From assembly GCA_026168455.1 (NCBI GenBank), contig CM047426.1:72567986-72631985 (forward strand): a stretch of 64,000 nt of DNA. The letters run 5' to 3'. Shown one piece after another: positions 24,801 to 38,900 of the stretch. Position numbers and translations under genes: made by a program. How positions within the stretch are numbered: position 1 is the first letter of the stretch; every line of letters begins with the position of its first letter. The stretch is from Theocolax elegans (lineage: Eukaryota > Arthropoda > Insecta > Hymenoptera > Cerocephalidae). The notes under the pieces are model-generated. The model was given only the letters and a program-made list of their open reading frames with translations, did no database searches and was not told the DNA's origin.

Positions 24801-27800
24801 TTTCCGACTACGCGAAAATATATTCTACGTTGACTGTGTTGTTTACGTCTCCGCTAACTCTTTTGCCAATTGTTCATTCGAGCTATTTGCTGTACGAATA
24901 TTTCAATGACCGTTGTAAATAATACTTTCGCGTGTATGTAAGTCTTTTAAGTTTATTGGCCATTTTTTGCGAGTTAAATATTATTCATTCATTTTAAATC
25001 GTATAACTCGTTTAAATTTCCAATGATTATTATTTCAATTATAAATACGGAATATTATTCTATTCGATATGATACGAAGGATTATTTGCGATTGTTTTTC
25101 TATAAAATAAAAATCTTTAAGTAGTTATAATGTTGGTTTAATGTTTATATACGTTCGGGTAATCGTAAGAATGTAACGAATCAGTTTATTTTATTGTTGC
25201 GGTATTACATCGGTTACCATTGTTAAAAGAGGGTATGCAAGCAATAAAAATAATGTAATACATAAGATTGCGGTGGAGGTTTCGATTGTAGCAGTGCCTC
25301 GCCCATGATCCGATCAGTGCGATGCGCAAGCTCCTGGCCGCTGGTCACTTATCGACAAACTAGTGCAGCGGACGAGCACGAGAGTCGCCGTGCGCAAGAC
25401 TCGCCGTGGAATGCGCACGATCGCAGGGGAATCTCCCTCCCTCCCACCCTTCTTCCCACCCTCCCTTCCTCCCCGCTATCTCTCTCGCCCTCTCTCGCCC
25501 TCCCTATATTCCTCTCGCATACACTCGCTTGCACTTACAACGAAACTGTGAAGCGCGACCTTAGATAGTGGCTTTGCGTTATCCAACGAATAATTCATGT
25601 AGTAATAAAATCCGACGAGGTCGACCAAATAACGATACGTAATAAAATTCTCCGTTATAATAGAGACGGTGATTAAAATAATACGACCTGTTCGCGACTA
25701 TATACGTCTCTTTGTTTCTTTCGCTATCTCTCGCTCTCTTTTTTCCATAATTCCTATACAGTTATAATGTGATGGACCGCGTGTAATTGAATTAGAATAT
25801 ATCAGATTTTTTTTCCGCTTGTAAAATTAATATCAACGATGATCAATATAGTAAAATATTACTTTTCTCGATTATGCGTTTTGACACAAAGTTTTATAGT
25901 AATGTGTTAAACATATTGTTGACAATAAACTGTAGTAAATTAAATTAACTTTTTTTTTATTCAATTTTTCCTGTAGAAAATTCAAAACAATTAATGTACA
26001 AGTATATGGCCCGATAAGAATTATCATTAAACGCGCATTCTGTTTTTAAATTTTTGGTGCAAAATATTATTGTCAAATTTTATCCCATTTGAAAGGATTT
26101 GCACGTGCCTATACCAGCTTTCGTTTATTCCTTTCAAATATCGAAACTGTACTTTTATTGATATTGACTTTCGGATTCCCTTCATAAACGCGTGTCCGGT
26201 AATCGATGCAAGTATTATAACACGTGCGAATTATACGATGTGCGCGAAACCGTGATGCATCTCTGGGGTTGATCGTGCTTGTTATTCGTATAATTGGCAA
26301 AATTCGTGAGCATAACGTATTGAACGTAGACGTGCTCCCGAGTAATCATTTTTAGATTCGTATATTTCCGTTTTTACGGATAAATTGTTACGTGTGCGTG
26401 TCCTAAATGATCGATCCATATAGATTATAAATATAGCAAAAAATGAAAATTTGTTGAAAAAATGTATATTTTTTAAAATTACGAGTTTATTTACATAAAA
26501 TGCAACGATATCGCTGATAAAAGTACAAGGCACGTGTATCGTATCGAATGATGTGTAGTCGTACCGCGATTGATAAAGAAATGAGGATGTAAGATTATTG
26601 TTGTACGCTGCACGAAAAAAAAATGTTGCTGACGCATTAGCGAAATGAGCGCATCTTGTATTACAAGCATTTTGATGTGTAACCAAAATTCTATTTAAAT
26701 TTAAATTTATGTATTAGGTTTTTTGATACAAATGTTTATATACGTCGATTGCATATACGTTATTAAAAATTATTGAAAGTAATCATTACGTATCGATAGA
26801 ATATTAACATAAACTTTTTCGGAGTTTATTTCGAAGTAAAAATTTGATAATTTAGTAAATTTTATAGTAAGGTTCAAGCAATTCACTCGATAGTGTAACG
26901 CGAAGCGTATAAAACCACGTATTAACGTCAAATGTTCATTACACCATCGGATCGACGAGCATAGTCGTCAGTCGCCAATGAATGCGTATTGGTGCATGTT
27001 CTCTGTACTACAATAATTCGTTTTGTTTTGTTTACAGTTGGTTTAGTAACTATACGCATACAAATAATGAAGTTATATTTAAATAATCTGCCGCAGCACT
27101 TTAAACATTACTAATTTATTTTTAATTTTGTAAACATTGTAGTAGTCATTTATTAATCAGTGTTTAATCATGGTATTTATCGCAAACGATGATGATAGCG
27201 AAGGCTAAGCAATTTCAAATCATTTCAAGTTAATCAGACATCGTGAAAATTATATAAAAACAAATGGCAGATGAATTGACATAAGTAAAAGCATAATAAT
27301 CCTGGGCAGCTATTTCGTACAACTACATTCCGAAGGGAAAATTGGTGTAAAAGTGCATTATCCGTACATAAACAAGATTCAAAAAACAAAACGCCAAGTA
27401 CTCGCAGTATCCTAAAATTGCCTGGGTATATTTCACATCTCCACAGTAAATCCGCGTTGTAAAAGACGTAAAAGCGAGGAACAAAAACCGGTGGCCTCGT
27501 TAGGTGCACGAGCCAAAGGAATCTGCGTACACAGGAGATAGATAGATATTGTTTTAACCGAAGAGCAAGAGAGAAAGAGAGAAGTGTAGGAGGGACGGAG
27601 GGGTGGTGGAGGTGGCGGGGGGAGGAGGAGGCGGAGAGAGCAGGAGGAGACGATGAGGTGGAAAGAGTAGGAGATAGAGACAGATGCGCGCAGAAAAGGT
27701 CACGGCTTTGACCCGTTTCAGGCGACTCTGTTATCGAGCGCGCGGGATAGACGCGAGAGCGTTTCTTGGCAAGAGCTACTGCCGCCACTGTTATCCGCGT

Positions 27801-30800
27801 TCGCAAGAGCCCTTGGGAGGGGAAAACAAGACGAGAAAAGAGATTGCACCTGCGAGCGAACGGTCAACATTGATCGAGATTTTTCAATCAAATACGAGTT
27901 GTATATTATAGTTTTTGGCCACGATAAACGAAACCATTTGTTATTTCGTTCGATCGCTGCAATATGCGTAGATCCGAGGAATAATGTCACGAAGCGGAAT
28001 ATTCGAAATTTATAGAGAAATTTTCGATAACCAAATCAAACGATTATTAAATTGTTATTTTTATTGGCCGATGGTATTGCAGGAAAGATGTTGTTCTTAT
28101 AATTAATAATTAACAACACCCCGAATAACAAGCCTTTGTTTTTCATTTTATATAAGATTTTGCGTTGAGATTTATAATACTGAACACGTGACTGGCAGCA
28201 CGGTCAAGCAACACGAGTGCGCGAGGATCGGTTCGAATGAAAATACGCCTTAACGAGGTGCAAAATAACAGAAAAAACAACAAGAGGTTGCGAGAGCTTG
28301 GCTAAAAATTAGTACCAAACGAGATGTGTTTGCACGATGCTTATACCGAGATGGATCATTCGTATTTAGTCTAAGAAGGAACGACTACAATGATTTATTT
28401 TCCTAATACGTGAATCTCGATTAAATAGATTTCTTATCGCTGAATAACATGCGAGTTTAACGCAATTCTATAGTGTTATCGAAACGTGGAGGACATTGCG
28501 TTATTGCAAAAACTTGGCATTGCAATGCATACGCATACCGATTTTCCATTTTTTCGCATTGTTAATTAATTACGTCATCTGATTATCCAAGATTTGTTGA
28601 AAAAATTAATTGATTTACTCTTCGTTAATGCTTTATATTTTCCAAGAGTAGGCGTGACGTGTAATAACGCGTTAGACGTCAATAGAAATACGTTTGCCGA
28701 AATACAAAAGCGAATAGCTCGCCGATGAGGATCTTCAATCGGGGCGAGCACGTGACATCAATCGTGCTAATTCGCATAAATAATCCGTAAAACCATAATG
28801 GATATCGGGAGGAGACGTCCAGGTACGGAATGATTAAAATCAAACGAGCGAGTGGTGCGAGCGGATAAATGATAATAGCAGCTGAACGACACGGGGAGGC
28901 GAGAAAATAGAATCACGTGCGAATCGGGACACGCGCCAGGACAAAAGGGACAGGAGAGACTCTTTGGACCGCTATTATTAAAGGGCCTGAAAAGATGAGG
29001 GCTCGACACCTATATCAAAAGATTTCCAGTGACCTCGCGTGTATCCCCCCTGGTCCCCGCGTCGCCAATCGGTTTTCCCGGTTAATCGTCTGAGTTGAAT
29101 CGCCTGGGCATTTAAATCCCCACCTTCTGCCTCCCTCGAACGAGAACGAACGAGAGAGCTACCTAGGGGGTTAGCTGTTGCAAATGTACCCTTCTCGATC
29201 GTTTCCCTCCCCCACTTTGTCACCCTTACCGTTACCCTTACCCTTACCCGTGACGCGGTACACAGTACCCCATCTCCGATCTCCGCGTGTATGCTGGCAC
29301 CTTATGTGACTGCGCGTGCATACGTTCAGATACGGGATGAGTTGCCGTACAAAGCGACTTTTTTTTCCCTCCGCTGTGTACCTATACATAAGAAGCTGCA
29401 GCCAAATGTTGCTTTCCATGCCCGCAGTATTAGACGATTAACACCTCGATATTTTATATATTTATAACCCGCGTGAAACTGATTATCAAATGGCTCGCTT
29501 TATGTTCTTCTGAGTCTGAGTCATCTGTGTTTTTTATCAACGGGATTATGGGTTTATGCCTTTAAACCGATTATTTTCCCTTTAATTAAAATGGAACTGC
29601 TGCCAAGTGACATTCTCGGTTAACTTCTATATACTTTTACTGCTTATTTTTGTTAAATTAAATTGTCTAAAAAACTGTACTATAGGTACTATAGGTACAG
29701 TTTTTGTATACGATATGTTTTATTTTGAGTGCCTTTATTTTGAGAATCGAGATATTAATGTCTAATAATCAAATTATATGTTTTTTCATATACTTATTTA
29801 ACTTTACACATTTCACCAAATTTTGGATATTTTAAATAATTATAGTTATAAGAAAGAAAATAATCTTTGCTTGGAACTTTCCCCAGGAATGCAAAGATTA
29901 GACTCTGAGCCTCTGATTATGTCTCGCTGTTGCTCATAGCTACTTTTCTTTTACAATATTATAAAAATAAACAGTACAGTTTAATAATAATTATACTGAT
30001 TAATTATGTTGATATGTATAAATTGATATCTTACATTATTTATATACATTTCAATACTGATTGTTTAAAGTAAAATGTTTTATAAATAATGTATTAGATT
30101 AGGTATTACAAATATAAATATATATACATAATACAAATATATTTATATTTATATAAGATTAAAAAATATATATATTTATATAACTCGAATATAGTTTTAT
30201 CGACGGACTTGTTTAAAGGCTTTCAAATTTCGATGAAGATTATTTACGCATTATAATTATTATATAAACTATGATGATCGAAAGGTTCAATATGATTAAT
30301 AAGTCGATGGAGGATTGCACGTAACAAAAAATGTCTTATTTCCAACGAAATGCAATTAACGTTTTTATTACACAAAATGATTTTATTTATTTCGGCTTAG
30401 CACGGCGGGTGCAGAGGAGAAATAAGATTAACTGGATGACTTTACGAATCTTTCGAATGAGTCACGCGCATTATACGACTTCCCAAAATTTCTCAGCGAA
30501 TGTACATTTACATTTTATGGTTTTTATATATTTACGCAAGACGATGATTGTTTTGAGTCATACGCGATACGCTTCATTTAATATTACTTTTTTTCTAGAG
30601 CTTCACCATAATATTATATACGTGTCCGTTTACGTATATATACGCATACACTTATAGAGCCTAGATGATAATCAGATAGCATTTGTTTACATGTGGATGC
30701 AGCGAGTTATGACGCTTCGTATTATATATATATAGTTGTAAACATTAAAAATGTAAAAGACATCACGCGCCGGAAAAGGATGGAACTGAATAGACTTTTT

Positions 30801-33800
30801 CCAGTCGATTAAGAGTAGAGAAAACGTCGAAACCAGATAGAATACGAATGGAATGGGAAAAGAAAGGCATCGTCGCGTGTGCGTACATAAAGGACGATAA
30901 TAGGGAAACGACACTGGGCCCCCTTTTTTTGTCTCCGGATCAGCGGGTTATTACGTATATAGACGAGCGAAAGTCCGAGAGTCCCTTCTGCAAACTACCA
31001 ACTCCCCTACCTTTGCCACCCCCTTCCTCTCTTCCCCCTCCCTCCATCCCACCCGTGAGGTCGATCCTGCTGGCACGGTGACGGGGGTTGTGGAAACGCC
31101 ACACGTGCCTTTAGAATTGCGGGGGGCTTCTCTCTGTGTACGGTAGGGATATACTCAGCGTTACCGGCTCGATTCGATGTAAACGCCGTTTTAGTGATTT
31201 TATAATGTACCCCTTTCGCATTTTCTTGGGGTGACTCGGTTTGGTTATACTTTAAGAATTTGACTTTACGATAAATACCTCTTTCAATTTTATTATTAAT
31301 TAACATTTATCACTTACGTAAGCACGCTTTAAATCGTATATATTGATTCTGAATAAACCGATTAAGATTTTGTACGTTTTTTAGTTGAATAAAAACAAGA
31401 TTTCCCGAATTAATTTTCTACCCTATAAGTAATACCCTAAGTAAAAAACTAAAATAGTGAATATTGTTCAGATATTTTATTTATTAATATAACTTTTTAT
31501 TAATAATTAATTTATGCGTACAAATGAATACTTGGTACACGCATCACCTATCAGTTTATTATACTCGCACTTAACTGTAAAGATATATATATATATATAT
31601 ATGCAAATTATATAATATATCATAGTATACACGTTAATTTGAAAATTAGTATATAATTGAAGACTTTAGATCGAAATACACAAGTTGCTAAATGTGTAGT
31701 TCCGGATCTCGAGATTGTTTATTTAATCAATCAGATTAATAATTTGTTTATTAAATTATAATTTTAAAGTTTTAAAAGCTTAAAAAAATTAAGTAGATTT
31801 TTTAAAATATTTGTTTGAATGATCGTAAACAAATTAATGTCGGAAGCTGACAAATATTTAGTAATTGTCAAATATGGTATAATATTTATTTTTCAATTAA
31901 AGGGTTGCTATAATATTTCCTATAGATTCAAAGAAATATTTTATTGAATTAGCTAAGTGTTCTATTAGTTCTATTATCGTTATCGAATTTGGTCGACACA
32001 GTGCAGTAGTGAAATCAAAGTAAGATAATGATAAATTCATGGTTAATTTAATAAATAAAATGTAAAGTTGTTTATTTGGATATATATAATAGGTATTAGA
32101 GAGTATTGTAAAAGCGTTGTTAAGTATTGTAAGGTAGCGCGCGTGTAAGAATGCAAGAAGATAAGAGCGGATGCAAAAGTAACGATAATGGTTTGGTGGT
32201 GTTTCAGGGTGCAGCGAGGATGAGGCAGGTGCTGACGCGGAAGTGGGCGGTTGCGCGGACGGCGTAGGTAATGGCGGTAAAGGCGGTAAAGGCGGTAAAA
32301 GCGGTGGGAGCGAGGGCGGCGCGGAAGGAGGCGCCGCCGCGACGAGCAACAACGCCGTTGGCAAGCAGTCGCCGTGCGAGCGTTGCCCACAGTGCGGCAT
32401 CGTCTGCCGGAATTCCCGCATACTCCAGCTCCATCTCGAGGACCAGCACAAGCCCTTGGCTAGCTACGCCATCGACAAACACGATCTCCAGGCTCAGTTC
32501 TCCCAAGTAGTGAGTATCTCTTTCTTTCTCTCGCTCCCTCGCTCCTTCTTTACGGTGCACGCCCAACTGCCTCGGCTGACTCGGCTCGGCTACCTTACGG
32601 CATTACGGTTACGGCCCGCTCCTTCCTCTCTTCCTTTCTTCTTTCCCCCTCTCTACCTGGCGCCTCACCTTAACGATGGCTCTACGCTCTTCCGTCCGTC
32701 TCCCTCTACACACCTACAAGAGAATCTCCCATACAAATGGCTAATCCTCCGTGCCACCCAAACAAATTTATGCTCCATCGGCCAATCCTATTCCAAGAGA
32801 AAAAATTGTACACTTACACCGGCGTGTTTGAGCTACGACTACCTGCCACTTATATTACCTGAACGAATATACACGCCCTATAACCAGGCAACTTAATCAC
32901 TTTAAACCACTGATTACTCTGACCTCTGACTGACTGCTACTTTCATCTACCTTACTTACAAAAATTCCAAAAATTAATTGGGCTACTAATTATACATTAG
33001 CTCACTATCGACGATTATACCAAATTTTGTATTTTAATTTATCAAACAAGTGAACCTTTGCCTTCGGTAACGCATGCAAGTTAGGTTTATAATAGCATTA
33101 AGGTACTCGAAAATTTTTAATTTATAGTCAATAAAATACAAGTGGATAACGTAAGAGTACATTTTTCAATAGATATACATAAGTAATGTCTAAAAAGTAA
33201 TGAACTTAAGACAAAAGTCATGTTACACTGCAAAACATCTCATTTTTAATAGTATATATAGGTATATTATTTCCTGATGCAATTTGCTCGTCATTAACTT
33301 TCCTAATTTCGTGTAATATATATATATATTATATTTAGAGAATGCGACTTGGTTGGCGCGATCGATCGCCCACTGTTCATGGAACTGATGAGAGACTTGT
33401 CAAAAATTTAGTTTATAAAGTCGCATTCTCTAAATAATTTTTCACCGTTTCGTTACAATGAGTTTGTTGTGCACTCCGGAATTTATTTACAAAGTCAAAC
33501 CACTTAACACGGTAGCGCTCGAGGTGCGACACAACAAACACCCGGCTTCTCTTTTACATTTTGACGTTACTCGAGAAGGTGTTCGTCGGACACTGCCTCG
33601 TAAACTCCACTCACGACTGTACGTTTCTCTTTTATACGATTCGTTGCAATAGCATTGCTATACGAACGTTAAAAAGTGTCGACCGTTACGCCCCAATCCA
33701 CTCGTTACTTCGAGCTAACGATAACACGATTATTAACGCTTATCCATATTCGAATGTCAAGATAAACACCTGTCAGATAATATGTTTGAATAAAACATAC

Positions 33801-35944
33801 ATTAATTGTTAAGAAATTTTTAATTTATACAATCCCATTTCATTCCCTTAATATACATTCACTATTCCGTAAATAAACTCCATTTTGTCTCCTGCTCAAT
33901 AACCATTTGTTTTTGTTTAACTAATTTTAGTCGTGCAAGGTGTGCAGTAAAACTTTCGCAAACGTATACAGACTACAGAGGCACATGATCAGTCACGATG
34001 AGAGCGCAGTACTTCGCAAATTCAAGTGCCCGTACTGTGAAAAGGCCTTCAAATTTAAACATCACCTCAAAGTACGTTATAATCATTTTATTACTTTTTT
34101 TCTTTTCGAATCATTGGTACAGTTGTAACTATCTCACATTCCAAAAATCGAAGTGCTTGCCAACGCGTAACACCGTTTATAAAAACTTGCAAAACTATAT
34201 ACTATTGTTTTGGTACTTGCAAAACTACAGTTTGTCAAAATACATCATCATTGGTAGTACTCTTAGTTGCTTATTTTATATCCATCTTTCGTTGTATACC
34301 GTCACAAAGATTAAAACTGATAGTTAGTTATCAAATTATTTTTTAAAAATTTAGAGTTTCATTCTGAATTGCGCAGAATTCTATAACTAAATTTCGTAAA
34401 ATTGAAGCAATATACTTAAACGATACAACGAGCAATACTTGTTGACAAGAGTTTTTAATACAATCAAATTAAGTCAATAAACAATACAGAAGCTGAATGT
34501 TCCGGAATTGATGTTTTTCTAAACCGTGAGATTTTTTGAATGTACATAAAAAATAGCGATATTAAATTATTAAGAAATCTCAGCTTTGTGGACAATACTT
34601 TTTTTCGCATATTTATATATAATTAAGGGAGTAATTGTTAAATGATTTGTTTATCCTTATCAACATTGTTTAAAATCTTCTGTTTCTATCGCTATACGAG
34701 ATAATATCTTCGATAATAAAATTTTATTTTTTAAGCAATGAAATTCAATGTGTACTGTAGTATTATCCAACAAAATTTTTTTAATTACTTTAAAATAGCA
34801 ATTTATGAATGATTCGATAACGATGATGCTGTGTAAAATAAATAAAATATGAACAATTAGTCTGCTGGGAGCAAGAAGGTACATTTTCTATAGCGATGCA
34901 GCTAAAAGGTAACAAATTCAAATCGCGCAGCAAAAAGGTATCAATTTCGGGAAGGCAATTTTTTTCCTCAATTTTAAGTTAGCAAACTACGATAATATGA
35001 ATTGTTGTAGAATTAAGAAATAATTCTAAATTATATATATTACAAATGTATATAATGAATTGTTCATAATTCGCCTATATATTTTAAGACCCTTTCGATT
35101 GCGATTGATGACCGGATTAATAAATTTAAGAAGAAGAAAGAGTTCAATTAAAGTTTAAAAATTGAAATTCACGGTCCTCTCACGTTCGCACGGTGTCATT
35201 TATTCGTAAAGTATGCGGTTTGCGCACTGCTATTAATGTGCCAAGCATTTGTAGGAATATATGCGGAGCGTACGTATATACATATCCACATGATATATAC
35301 AAATGGTATTGTCGATTGAGTTGACGGTACTGACACAACAATACTGAAATAAGAGAAATAACTATATCTATTAGGAAAATGCAAATCACATATACAGTTA
35401 CGATAATGAAATCGTAATTAAAGAATCTCTTGTAAAATTAAAAAACTCTGCATTAGAATATTGTTATATTCAAAATTTATCATTAGATACCGATAAAAAC
35501 AAAGATTTGCAAAATTTGTTATAGATGGCGGAATAATACCGTTCGATTATGTATATTTTTATAAGTGTTTAATAAATTGATACAAATTAATAATTAAAAA
35601 TATTTCAATCCTTTGCAATTTTTAAAAATTATTAACTGCAATAGAATTTTCAATCTATTGCAGCAGTGTTGCCAACTTAAAATTGAAAGAAAAATATGTC
35701 TTGCCAAAATTGATACCTTATTTTTGCTATGTTTGAAATTATTACCTTTTTGCTACATAGCTTGAAAATGTACCTTATTACTCGCAGCCGGCGAATTGGG
35801 ATTCAATCAAGATGAGACAGTAAAAGCCTATAAATTCCTTAGATAATTTGTCGAGCGCATACGTATCTACAATTAAGGTTTCCTGGTAAAGGCGCGTCGA
35901 ACCGGTTTAATTGAAAAAGAAAGAGAGAGAGAGAGACCGAGAGT

Positions 35945-35982
<38 letters not shown>

Positions 35983-38900
35983 GAAAGGATGAAAGAGAGG
36001 AAAAAACGAATGAAAAGGAAAGCGTGTTGCGACACTAAAGAATGCGTTCAATTACAGGAGCACTTAAGAATACACAGCGGAGAGAAGCCCTTCCAATGCA
36101 TCAACTGCGGCAAGCGATTCTCACACTCGGGCTCCTATTCGTCGCACAATACGTCGAAGAAGTGTCTCGTCGTCAATATCAAGAAGAATCGGCAAAACTC
36201 GCAAATCAGCCCGGCCAGCAACGCCGAGCGAGTCACGACTGGTAAGAAGACTCAGCAACAACAACATCACCAGCAGCAACAACAGCAGCAACCGCAACAA
36301 CAACCGCCGCAACAACAGCAACAGTCGTCGGCCCACCTAAGGCGCGACGTTGAAATGCTCGCGGCGAACAACAACACCTTCCTGCCTATCCTGCCTAAGT
36401 TATCGCCGTCTGACTATCGGGAAATTCAGCGCGATGCAACAGGTATTAATTCAATAAGTTACGAAGGACGCTATGTTCTTATATTTACCTAAAATAACTA
36501 TACACATACACGAGATTTCATGTTTTTCGATGTATCGAATTTGCTAAAAAAAAGGTAGTAACGGTTGATTTACGAGTATGAGCTTGCGTGTAGTATATTT
36601 TTTGAATGAAGTTTATGAGCCTCTTTATCGAATGCAGTCACTTATAAAGATTTATTTTGAAATATATCGTAAACATCGTCTACGAATATTTAAAATACCT
36701 TTAAAATATTCACGGTCAGTGTTTACGATTTTGCGAAATTATATCTTTAAATTTGACTAGGTGCACTTGACAAAGGTGATAAAAAACGTCATCGAAACGC
36801 CGGAGACAAAATTTTAAATGCTTACGCTCGCTAGTAAATCAATTGTTATTTCTTTTATACGATGGACATTGAGAGTAGTCCTCGTAAGTTGTGCACCACT
36901 CGTTTAATAAACAAAACATATAGTCTTCAATAAAATTACTTAATTATCGTTCAAGGTGTCGCTAATATTTTTATAATTTCTACTACGGAAAAAAGATGAG
37001 GACACCTACAGATATTTTTTACTTATGTAAATACAAATAATATGTAAAGGTATACATTTCTTGTATTTACATTGATTTTAATTTAGAATTTTAATGTTTT
37101 TATAACTTTTATTAAAAGTTTGTTTAAAATATATTATAAATTGGTAAAGTTAAAATCATGGCTTGTACATATCTTATTTGTTCAATGTTATATAAAATTA
37201 AGAAGAATATGAAAAATTCAAGTAATCATAAATGACACGATTATGTAAATAATTCTCTAGGTATTTACGACATGCCTACGCTACTACCTCACTTGATGGG
37301 CTTCAGTAATTATTTTCTGCAATCGTCCATCGGCAAGATCCTTAACCAGCTTCAAGCGAAGCAGCACGAGCAGCATCAGCAATTTCAACATCAGCATCAA
37401 CAGCACAATAATCACAGTAATCACCGAGACGAGGTGAGCAGCGAGCCTTACGATGCTTTGAGCCAACAAAGCGAAATAGCCTTGAGTCCGTCGACGACGG
37501 CACCCGATTCCGAAGGTACGACTACCGAAGGTACCGAAGGTACTGAAGGCGGCAAGGACTCGCCTGCTCCACCACCTCCGGCGCTCCTTCACATTAACCA
37601 TCCTGAACAATCTCAAGGACTCGACGCCGTGAGACGACTTCTAGAGACCGTCAATACCTCCGTTACGAAGCAGCTACTCGAGGCTAACGTTCGTAAGCTC
37701 GCCTCTTCGCCGGCTATGGTCATCAAGCGGGACCTGGACGAGGACTATCAGGTACAAACGTCTCAATAATAAAGTAAACCAATGATTGTATTACGACAAT
37801 TGCACCAAGAAACGGTACTAATATTTTATGAAAAATTTCCTTCAGGATCACGACAGTGAGATGTCGAGCGAGATGGCGCATTATCCAACAGACTGGTCAG
37901 CGACGGAACAATGCGATTCGCAAAGCGAGGGTCTCGCGGCAAAACTCGAACAGGTTCAGCACAAAGGTAGCAGTCTACTGGTACGTCACTCCCTAAAACG
38001 GAAAATGGAGAACGGACGGTCGACGCACACCTCGGAAGTCGACACTGACGAGGAGGAGCAGTTGTTGCAGCAGCATCAACCGGACAGCAATGGTAATGGT
38101 GCGACGCGTAGAGTGAGGGCGAGGTCGCTCATCGATGACGAACAACTTGCTGTACTCAAGGGTTACTACGCCATCAATCCGAGACCCAAAAAGGAAGAAA
38201 TTATTACGATTGCAAATTATATTAATTTTCCGACGCGCGTTGTTCAGGTACGTTATTTCTTATTATAGTTGACATTTCAAACGAACAATCTCATCTTCTT
38301 ATACATTTCTTATTCATAAATTAATGAATTTCAGAGCCACAAGTAACGTGTAAATTAATTAATTCGTTGATTTAATCAATTGCAGGTCTGGTTTCAAAAT
38401 TCTCGAGCGAGAGATCGACGCGAAGCCAAGATACCTGCCCTCGTACCGCTTTCGAGCTTAAACAACCTCGTATTTAACGAACAACCTCTCGACCTTTCGA
38501 AAAAAGATGTTCTAAGGTCAATATCGACGGTTAAAGACGGTAGCGATGCTTTGAGCAGAAATATTTTTTCTCCTTGCGGTCCAAAAGAAGATGCCGTAGT
38601 GCCAAAGGTACTGGCCAACAATAATGTCGAACCCGAGGACGCTGAGGAGTCACCCCTTGTTATCGATGAGGAGACAAATGATTCTGCCGAACTTAAACAT
38701 CCTTGCATGCCTGTCGAGGTCATCGTTAAGGTATTCTTATTTCCTTAATTAAAATTACAAAGATTACGTAAATTTTATACTGATAAAATAATGATTAGTT
38801 TCTATCACTATACAAGTCGTAGTATTGTAACTATAACCATTTCTCATTTGATATTATTTATAATAATTATTATATTATCATTATTTATATAATAAATAGT

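Larger units (their letters stand above)
18821..32207 (+). other. zfh1: zfh1 intron 1 (13.4 kb)
   Basis: No coding exon is recognised inside this intron. It is mostly AT-rich, with CpG-rich islands near 19,860-20,130, 22,860-23,150, 24,480-24,700, 25,290-25,560, 27,550-27,850 and 28,980-29,300 that stand out against the background. A GA microsatellite (22706-22768), a possible GAGA-factor platform, precedes the 22.9-kb island. Large first introns of zfh1 hold tissue enhancers and alternative promoters in Drosophila; these islands are candidates. Open frames such as 22398-22859 and 27234-27806 are low-complexity and not supported. Confidence 0.6.

Noticed and set aside
27234..27806. 190-residue minus-strand frame in zfh1 intron 1
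   Set aside because: Ser/Pro low complexity over GA/GGA repeats, no recognised domain, no clear splice partners.
29222..29252. Telomere-like TTACCC/CCCTTA run
   Set aside because: Only about four imperfect units, inside an intron; insect telomeres use other repeats such as TTAGG.
32510..32896. Continuation of the zfh1 exon 2 frame
   Set aside because: The sequence after GTGAGT becomes pyrimidine-rich intron and loses similarity to ZEB proteins; exon 3 joins perfectly at the donor.
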